From the NCBI RefSeq assembly GCF_003610255.1, contig NZ_RAPS01000001.1:6103001-6167000 (forward strand): a stretch of 64,000 bases of DNA, read 5' to 3'. The notes beneath the pieces were generated by a model. It did no database searches. It had not been told where the DNA came from and saw only the letters and a list, made by a program, of their open reading frames with translations. This DNA is from Streptomyces sp. TLI_171 (GTDB lineage: Bacteria; Actinomycetota; Actinomycetes; Streptomycetales; Streptomycetaceae). Positions 17,040-24,700 of this stretch are shown here, in pieces. The translations under genes and the position numbers were made by a program. Within the stretch, counting starts at the first letter, position 1. Each line of letters opens with the position of its first letter.

Positions 17040-20000
17040 TAAGGCGGGCTTGTCGGGCCGGTGAGGTCCATCATGTCCGTTGTTGTGGTCGTGTGTCGGT
17101 GGGGAGGGGGGTTGGGTGTTTCGCGGGGGTGGTGGGGGTTGTTGTGTGCCGGGGGTTGTCCGGACAGGATGTTGTAGGCGTTTCGTCCGGTTTGTGACAG
17201 GAGCGTGGTGTGTGGGGCGGGGTGGTGGTCCGGGCCTGGTCCGGGGCTCGATGTCGGGTCGATGTCCATGGGGGCGGGGGCGGGGGCGAGGTCGTCGTCG
17301 TGGCCCGTTAGTGCCGTGTCCGTGATGTCCGCCGGGTGGTCGAGCCAGCGCTCGAACCCGGACCAGTTCCCGTCCGCCCGGGCCCGGGCCGACGCCCCGA
17401 ACGCCCCGAGTGGGTCGAACGGGTCGAGTGGGTTGTGGGTGTCGTCCGATGCGGGGAGCGCCCAGGATCGCCCGAACATGTTGGACATCCCGAGCGGGTC
17501 GCTCGGGTCGAACGTCCCGAGCGTCCCGAGCTGGTCGAGCGTCCCGATGAGCGGGTCGGGGGGGTTGTCCGGTGCGGTCTGCGGTTCGGACGTGCCGAGC
17601 ATCCCGAGCGGGTGGAACGTCCCGATGAGCGGGTCGGGGGGGTTGTCCGGTGCGGTCTGCGGTTCGGACGTGCCGAGCATCCCGAGCGGGTGGAACGTCC
17701 CGATGAGCGGGTCGGGGGGGTTGTCCGGTGCGGTCTGCTCTGGTGTGTCGAGGGCGGGGAGGGTTTCCAGCAGGCGCAGGAGGGCGTCGATGTTTTGCGG
17801 GTGGGTGGGGTCGTCGGCGTCTGTGGTGTCCATGGCGTCTGTGGTGTGCGGGGGTGTGCGGTGTCGTGGTCGTCGGTGGTCCCGGGCTGCGTCCCTTCGG
17901 TGCGGGGTGCTGCTGCTGGTGTTGGTGGGGTGGGGGGTCGGTTGTCGGGGCCTGGTTCGTGCCGGTGGTGTGGTTCGTGCCGGTGGTGTGGTTGGTGCTG
18001 GTGGTGTGGTTTGTGTCGGGGTTCGCGGTGGTGGTGTTGGGGCCGCTGGCGGTGGTGGTGGGGTTGGGGGTGAGGGCGAGCCAGTGGTTTTGGCTGAGGA
18101 CGAGGGTGTGTGTGGGGCCGGTGGGCGGGGGAATCGGCCGTCGGGGTCGTCGAGGAGGGGGGCGGTGGTGCCGTTGGAGTGGAGTATGTGCAGGTCGAGG
18201 TTGAAGTGGAGGCGGAAGAGGTAGGGGGTGGCGCCGGCGGTGTCGTTGTTCCAGCTGCCGGCGGTGGAGATCTCGGCGATCACCTGTGCGCGTCGTCGGG
18301 CGGTCTCCTGTGGGTCCAGGTCGGCGATGCCGACGAATTGCTGGTGCAGGGGGATCGCGGGGTCCTCGAGGGCGTTCCACAGGGGGCGGTCGCCCGGTGG
18401 GTTGCGCAGTTCCGCGCGCAGTACCTCGGCCATGTGGGCGCGCAGGGCCTGCGGGCTGGTCAGGGAGGGGTCCACCGCGGTGAACGTCTCTGGTGTCAGG
18501 GACAGCAGGGCGTGGTAGAAGCAGTCCCCGTCACCGGGAGGGCTGTAGGGGGTCAGCCCGTGCTGTGACAGGTAGGCGATCTGCTGCTTGTTGAGGTAGC
18601 GGCTCCAGCCCGGCAGCGGGCCGCCTCCCGCCCCGGCCGCCGCTCGTGTCGGTGCGGTCCGGCGGCGCTTGGCCGCCCGGCCCTCCGCTCCGGCACCGGC
18701 CACGACCACGGCGCCCGCACCGACGTCGGTGACCGCCGCCCGCCGAGCAGCCCCCGCCCCCGCCTTCCCCGCCGTCCCCGCCTTCGCCTTCCCCGCCTTC
18801 GCCTTCCCCGCCGTCCCCGCCTTCCCGGTCTTCGCCTTCGCTTTCGCCTTCCCCGTCCCCGCCTTCCCCGTCTTCGCCTCTGCTTTACCTGTCCCCGCTT
18901 TTGCTTTCGCGGTCTTGGTGGCGTGGCGCTGCTGTGCCTGGGTGAGTTGGATGTCCAGTGCTCGGACGACGGCCATGCCGGGCTCGCCGAGGTCGAGGAG
19001 TTTCAGGATGTCCTGGGGGCGGGGTGGCTGGTCCTTCCGGTGGTTGTCGAAGTAGCCGCCCAGGGGGAACTTCTGGTTGTGGGCGTCGGTGAAGAAGCCG
19101 CCCTCCCCCGGGCCGGGCAGCGGCGCCACCGACCCGGCCACCGCGTCCCCGCCGCCATCGCGCGGGGTCGCGAGGTAATCCGCCAGAGCCAGCAACGCCT
19201 CCCTCGACGGGACGATCTTGTACGCGTGCCCCCGCGGCTCCCCACCCTGAGCGCGGGTGAGGCTGGCGCCGGGCATGCCGACGCGGTGCAGCGCCTCCAG
19301 CGTCTCCCACGTCACCGCCGTGCCGCCTGTCTTGACCTTGTAGTACCACTCCCCGGTGATCCGGTCGTGGTCGGCGTCGCCCGGCCGCACCATCGCGTCC
19401 TTGGGTGGGAGTTTGCCGGCGCGGCCCGAGCCGGCGGCATACCAGGCGTCCAGCGCCCCGACGGCCACGGCGGGGTCGATCTGGTTTCGGCCGGGGGGTG
19501 CGGGCAGGTCCAGGCGTTCGGCCAGGCCCTCCTTCTTCAGCCTCCGGTACTGCACCACGGAGGGCACGATCCTCCCTGCGCGCAGTTCCTCGAGGCAGGG
19601 GGCGAACTTGGTGGAGTGGTTGTGGGCGTCGTGGAAGGCCGCGTCGACCGGCAGGTCCTCGACACCGGCATTGTCCGGCAGGTGGCGGAAGCGGTCGATC
19701 AACGCGGTGACGAACTCCTCCGACGCGACGAGCTTGTACTCGTGCACCCGCCACTTCCCGCCGCGGGTGAGGCTGGTGTCGGGCATGCCGGCCTGGTGCA
19801 GCGCCTCCAGCGTCTCCCACGTCACCGCGGTCTTACCCAAGCTGACGTCGTGGTACCAGTGCCCGGAGATGGGGTCGTGGTCGGCGTCGCCCGGCCGCAC
19901 CACCGCATGAAAGAGTGGGAGTTCGCCGGCGCGGCCCGAGCCGGAGGCATACCAGGCGCGCAGCGCCCGGGCGGCCACAACGGGGTTGATCTGGTTTCGG

Positions 20001-21790
20001 CCGGGGGGTGCGGGCAGGTTCAGGCGTTGGGCCAGGCCCGCCTTCTTCAGCCTCCGGTACTGCACCACGGAGGGCACGATCCTCCCTGCGCGCAGTCCCT
20101 CGAGGCAGGGGGCGAACTTGGTGGGGTGCTCGTGGGCGTCGTGGAAGGCCGCGTCGGCCGGCAGGTCCTCGACACCGTCCGGCAGCTCGCGGAAGCTCTC
20201 GATCAACGCGCCGACGAACTCCTCCGACGCGACGAGCCTGTACTCGTGCTCCCGCCGCACCTCCTTGTCCTGGCCGCGGGTGAGGCTGGTGTCGGGCATG
20301 CCGGCGCGGTGCAGCGCCTCCAGCGTCTCCCACGTCACCGCGATCTTGCCCCAGCTGACGTTGTGGTACCAGTGCCCGAGGATGGGGTCGTGGTCGGCGT
20401 CGCCCGGCCGCACCACCGCATGAAAGAGTGGGAGTTCGCCGGCGCGGCCCGAGCCGGCGGCATACCAGGCGTGCAGCGCCCGGGCGGCCACGACGGGGTT
20501 GACCTGGTTTCGGCCGGGGGGTGCGGGCAGGTCCAGGCGTTCGGCCAGGCCCGCCTCCTCCAGCCTCCGGTACTGCACCGCGGAGGGCACGATCCTCCCT
20601 GCGCGCAGTTCCTCGAGGCAGGGGGCGAGCTTGGTGGAGTGGTTGTGGGCGTCGTGGAAGGCCGCGTCGGCCGGCAGGTCCTCGACACCGTCCGGCAGCT
20701 CGCGGAAGCGCTCGATCAACGCGCCGACGAACTCCTCCGACGCGACGAGCCTGTACTCGTGCACCCGCACCTCCTTGTCCTGGTGGGGGATGCGGCTGGT
20801 ATCGGGCATGCCGGCCTGGTGCAGCGCCTCCACCGTCTCCCACGTCACCGCGGTCGCGCCCCTGCTGACGTCGTGGTACCAGTGCCCGGTGATCCGGTCG
20901 TGGCCGGCGTCGGCCGGCCGCACCACCTCGGGCTGGGGCGGGAGTTCGCCGGCGCGGCCCGAGCCGGCGGCATACCAGGCGTGCAGCGCCCGGGCGGCCA
21001 CGACGTGGTTGATCTGGGCCCGGCCGGTGGACGATGGTGCGGCGTAGTCGGTGAAACGGATCTGGGACTCGGGAGGCAGTCCCGCGGCGCGCAGCCTGGC
21101 ATACACCGCCGGGGGCACCGCGGCCTGCCCGGTCTGCACCCGCTGCAGGGCCTCGCCCGGGACCCCGCGGGGGAAGAGGCGCACGGCATCGGCGCCCCCG
21201 TGGCTCCCGAGCCATTCGACGACCTCCGCCACCCTCAAACCGGTGTCCAGGAACATCGCGCCCCGGGCGTCGGGCGGCTGCGGATCCGCCTCGATACGGG
21301 CCCCCAGACGGGTCAGCGCACGGTGCAACTCCGCACTGCCCGGGACACGGCCGTCGGCGACCGCGCCCAGCCAGCCCTGCAGGTCCACCCCGTAGTCCTG
21401 CCTGGGCAGGACCAGCGGCCCGGCGTCCAACCGGTCCAACGACCCGAACATCTGGAACGCCTCCACCGCCCGCTCCAGCCACCACCCCTCCTCCTCCCGC
21501 CCGGGCAACCCCCCCAGCACCCCGAGCGTCTGCCGCGCCAGCCCCGCGGTATAGGCATGACGCAGATCCGCCAGCTCCAGCGGTGTCAGACCCCGGGCCT
21601 GCGGGAGCCCCAGGACCAGCTCGTCCGTCCACGGCCCCCGCCCGGGTACCAGCAGCACCTCCAGCAACCCGAACAGCCGCTCCCGCTCCAGCGCGTGATA
21701 AAACCCCCCGAGCCGGAAATTGAAACCCGCCGGCGGACGATGACCCTCCACCCCCGACCCCGGCCCCGACCACCCCCACACCCCACCGAC
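17036..21790 (-). CDS. Giant T7SS effector 1, C-terminal part (tandem repeats, OTU-type protease domain)
   Basis: This continues the gene at 26418 after a one-base slip in a G run near 21765. It starts at about GFNFRLGGFYHALERERLFG. In order: a helical region; four tandem repeats of about 170 residues (19.1-21.0 kb); a Lys/Ala/Gly-rich tract (18.69-18.93 kb) ending AAKRRRTAP; and an OTU-like cysteine protease domain with LTPYSPPGDGDCFYHALLSL (nucleophile Cys near 18522). The partner His (LVLSQNHWLAL, near 18085) is reached only after adding one C near 18135. A compensating extra C lies near 17870. The disordered tail has 26-residue repeats and is cut by IS5 at 17039. OTU enzymes cleave ubiquitin-like linkages or self-process; the target here is unknown. 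Confidence 0.65.
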   Translation of the reverse strand, partial: VGGVWGWSGPGSGVEGHRPPAGFNFRLGGFYHALERERLFGLLEVLLVPGRGPWTDELVLGLPQARGLTPLELADLRHAYTAGLARQTLGVLGGLPGREEEGWWLERAVEAFQMFGSLDRLDAGPLVLPRQDYGVDLQGWLGAVADGRVPGSAELHRALTRLGARIEADPQPPDARGAMFLDTGLRVAEVVEWLGSHGGADAVRLFPRGVPGEALQRVQTGQAAVPPAVYARLRAAGLPPESQIRFTDYAAPSSTGRAQINHVVAARALHAWYAAGSGRAGELPPQPEVVRPADAGHDRITGHWYHDVSRGATAVTWETVEALHQAGMPDTSRIPHQDKEVRVHEYRLVASEEFVGALIERFRELPDGVEDLPADAAFHDAHNHSTKLAPCLEELRAGRIVPSAVQYRRLEEAGLAERLDLPAPPGRNQVNPVVAARALHAWYAAGSGRAGELPLFHAVVRPGDADHDPILGHWYHNVSWGKIAVTWETLEALHRAGMPDTSLTRGQDKEVRREHEYRLVASEEFVGALIESFRELPDGVEDLPADAAFHDAHEHPTKFAPCLEGLRAGRIVPSVVQYRRLKKAGLAQRLNLPAPPGRNQINPVVAARALRAWYASGSGRAGELPLFHAVVRPGDADHDPISGHWYHDVSLGKTAVTWETLEALHQAGMPDTSLTRGGKWRVHEYKLVASEEFVTALIDRFRHLPDNAGVEDLPVDAAFHDAHNHSTKFAPCLEELRAGRIVPSVVQYRRLKKEGLAERLDLPAPPGRNQIDPAVAVGALDAWYAAGSGRAGKLPPKDAMVRPGDADHDRITGEWYYKVKTGGTAVTWETLEALHRVGMPGASLTRAQGGEPRGHAYKIVPSREALLALADYLATPRDGGGDAVAGSVAPLPGPGEGGFFTDAHNQKFPLGGYFDNHRKDQPPRPQDILKLLDLGEPGMAVVRALDIQLTQAQQRHATKTAKAKAGTGKAEAKTGKAGTGKAKAKAKTGKAGTAGKAKAGKAKAGTAGKAGAGAARRAAVTDVGAGAVVVAGAGAEGRAAKRRRTAPTRAAAGAGGGPLPGWSRYLNKQQIAYLSQHGLTPYSPPGDGDCFYHALLSLTPETFTAVDPSLTSPQALRAHMAEVLRAELRNPPGDRPLWNALEDPAIPLHQQFVGIADLDPQETARRRAQVIAEISTAGSWNNDTAGATPYLFRLHFNLDLHILHSNGTTAPLLDDPDGRFPRPPAPHTPSSSAKTTGSPSPPTPPPPPAAPTPPPRTPTQTTPPAPTTPPARTTPPARTRPRQPTPHPTNTSSSTPHRRDAARDHRRPRHRTPPHTTDAMDTTDADDPTHPQNIDALLRLLETLPALDTPEQTAPDNPPDPLIGTFHPLGMLGTSEPQTAPDNPPDPLIGTFHPLGMLGTSEPQTAPDNPPDPLIGTLDQLGTLGTFDPSDPLGMSNMFGRSWALPASDDTHNPLDPFDPLGAFGASARARADGNWSGFERWLDHPADITDTALTGHDDDLAPAPAPMDIDPTSSPGPGPDHHPAPHTTLLSQTGRNAYNILSGQPPAHNNPHHPRETPNPPPHRHTTTTTDMMDLTGPTSPPY
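17540..17750 (-). repeat. 78-bp tandem repeat, about 2.7 copies
   Basis: Period exactly 78 bp (26 codons). The unit encodes PDPLIGTFHPLGMLGTSEPQ. Two units are virtually identical and one is partial. It lies in the disordered tail of giant effector 1. Confidence 0.85.
19090..21030 (-). repeat. Four tandem ~510-bp coding repeats
   Basis: Each unit reads roughly ARALHAWYAAGSGRAGELP, VVRPGDADHD, GHWYHDVS, AVTWETLEALHQAGMPDTS, RLVASEEFVGALIE and CLEELRAGRIVPSVVQYRRL. Units begin near 21020, 20510, 20000 and 19490. The fourth is the most diverged. Nucleotide identity between the first three is very high, implying recent amplification or gene conversion. I do not recognise the domain. Confidence 0.85.
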
Positions 21791-24700
21791 AACTCCGGCC
21801 CCACCAGCACCACCGGCACCACCGCATCCACCCCACCAGCACCGGCAGCACCGGCCGCCCCCGACACGAACCCAACCCCCGCCCCGGGCACACCAACACC
21901 CGACCCCGGCAGAGCAAGACCGGGGCCGGGCAGGGCAAGACCGGGGCCGGGCAGGGCAAGACCGGGCGCGGAAGGGGTGAACGCGGACAACAGCAGGCCG
22001 TCGGCTTGGTCGTCGTCGCCGAACAGATCGTCGTCCGGGCCCAGCGGCCCTCCCATCAGCTCGGCGTGTTCCTCCTCCGCAACAGCGGCCGATCGCGTCG
22101 AACGCCCCGCCGAACGCGCATCGACGCCCGTGCCCGCCCCTTCCCCACGGGACGACCCCGCCCCCGCCGTGTCCTGCCCGGTGTCCTCCCCGCGTCTGCG
22201 TTTCTTGGCGCCCCCCGGGAGCACGGCACGCCCGAACCTGCGGCCCGGCAGCGCGGCCAGACCCGCCCGGACCTGCTCCGGATCCCACCACAGCCCGTAC
22301 GCGACCTTCAACGCCACACTCCGGCGGACCCGCAGCGTCCCACCGTGCTCGACCCCCATCAACAGAGGCCGCTCCAGGAAAGGACGCAACTCGGCATACG
22401 CCTCGACAAGAAGCCGCTCCGCACGAACAGGCCCCGCCATCTCCCGCAGACCCCGCCACAACCCCTCGGCATCCCCGACCTCCCCCATCCGCGACCCGAC
22501 GAGCACCCCCACCAAGGCCTCCACACCAGCAAGAACCCCAGCCTCCCCGCCATCCACACCACCGGCACTGCCAATGCCGGGCTGCGGAACATCCCCCCCG
22601 ACCGGAACCTCCCCCTCCCCGGCCGGAACCTCCTCCTCCTCGGCGGGAACCTCCCCCTCCAGCCGGGGCCGGACAACGGACGACGACCCCACCGACGCAT
22701 CCGACGCATCCCCGGATCCAGACCGGAGACCACCCGGAAGCGACCAGGAACCCTCACCCCACGGGGCGACGGACACCCTGCCCGCCCCGGCGCCCAGAAC
22801 TCCGTGCAAGGTCAGGAAGGCCCTCACCGCGGCATCGTTGTCCGCCGACGCCGCTTGCGCGAAGCCCGGCATGCCCAGCAACTGTTCACTGTCCCGCCGC
22901 AACACGGACATCTCCTGCGGCGAGGCATCCAACATCACCCGTACCAGCGCGCGGCTGTTCTCGAAGGCCCGCCACAGCGCAGTGCCACCCGCCTCGTCCG
23001 ATTTAAGGCTAGCGTGGGCGTCCAGGAGGTGATCCAGTTCGAAAGCGGCCTCCTCCTCCATGGCATCCGGGCCCGTCTCCACACCCTCTACCGGGTCCAG
23101 AACCTGGTACCGGGTCAGGAATTCCCTCATCCCGTCGTCGTCCTCTTCGGCAGCTCCCTCGGAGGTCAGCATGCCCAGCAGGATGGTCCTGCCCCGCATC
23201 TTGAACAGTTCATGCGGCGCGGCAGCGGTCATCACCCGTACCAGCGCGGGGCTGTTCTCGAAGGCCTGCCACAGCAGGGTGCCACCCGCCTGGTCCAGCA
23301 CCAGGCCGCTATGAGTCTGGACGAGCTGTTCCAGCTCCACGGCTTCCACCCCCGGCGCCGCCGCGCTCTCGGCGACATCCCACGGCCCGGCAGCGGCACC
23401 CGCGCGCCGGCCTTGGGCGCCGACCGCCCCACCCGGCTCCACGCCGCCGGGCAGACCGGACGGTCCTGTCACACGGCCCGGCAGCGCGGCCAGACCCGCC
23501 CGGACCTGCTCCGGATCCCACCACAGCCCGTACGCGACCTTCAACGCCACACTCCGGCGGACCCGCAGCGTCCCACCGTGCTCGACCCCCATCAACAGAG
23601 GCCGCTCCAGGAAAGGACGCAACTCGGCATACGCCTCGACAAGAAGCCGCTCCGCACGAGAGGCCCCCGCCATCTCCCGCAGACCCCGCCACAACCCCTC
23701 GGCATCCCCGAACTCCCCCATCCGCGACCCGACGAGCACCCCCACCAAGGCCTCCACACCAACAAGAACCCCAGCCTCCCCGCCATCCACACCACCGGCA
23801 CTGCCAATGCCGGGCTGCGGAACATCCCCCCCGACCGGAACCTCCCCCTCCCCGGCCGGAACCTCCTCCTCCTCCTCGGCGGGAACCTCCCCCTCCAGCC
23901 GGGGCCGGACAACGGACGACGACCCCACCGACCCACCCGACCCCACCGACGCATCCGACGCATCCCCGGATCCCGCCGACGCCGGCACGCCACCCGTAGC
24001 CCCACCCGTACCCATGACCACCTCGGAGGCGCCAGAGGCGGGTGCGTCCTCACCGGTGGTCTCGATCCGCACGGGGGCGCCGGCTGCGGGGTCTGTGCCG
24101 TTGAGCGCGGCCAGGACACGGTCGGCCGCGGTCGAGGACTGCACGTCACGGCGCCGGGCGCTCCCCTCGCCGCCTCCGCCGGCCTCAGCCGCGGTCCCCG
24201 GCACGACGAGGCCGTCGACGACGACACGCCCGGCGTCCGAACCCGAAGCGACGGCACCCGAGGCTTCGGCGCCCGAAGATTGGGGGCCGGGTGCCGTCCG
24301 GGCCGCGCTCTGCAGGACAGGATCGCCGACCGACCGCGTGCCGCCGGTGGCGCCGTCGGCCGCAACACCCTCGGCCGACTGCACCCCGGGAGCGGCCGCC
24401 GCCGGCGCGGCACCCCGTGCCTGCGGCCCGTTCTGCCCGGCCACCTCCTGCCCAACCAGGTCCGGCCCGGGGCCGACCACGACCGCTCCCCGCGGAGCAC
24501 TCCGGTCCCCGACAACGGGAACAGCGCTCCCGACAGGGGCGGTGCCGGCGGGGCCGACCACGGAAGCGGTACCGCTCACCGCCGAATCCGTCCCAGCGGC
24601 AGCAAGGCCGGTGAAGGCGGTGCCGGCGGTGGTCACGGGAGCAGTGCCGCTCGCCGTCGGATCCGTCCCAGCGGTTGCGGGGGCGGGGGCGGCTGTGGTG

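Noticed and set aside
18923..23032. A 1,369-codon open frame on the plus strand opposite effector 1
   Set aside because: Its translation is repetitive His/Val/Gly/Arg-rich sequence mirroring the repeats. The minus frame has real domains (OTU, WXG100-like). Long antisense frames are expected in high-GC DNA.
22241..23972. Possible CRISPR-like alternation of repeats
   Set aside because: Only two long coding repeats with a coding spacer; no short palindromic repeats or cas genes anywhere in the window.
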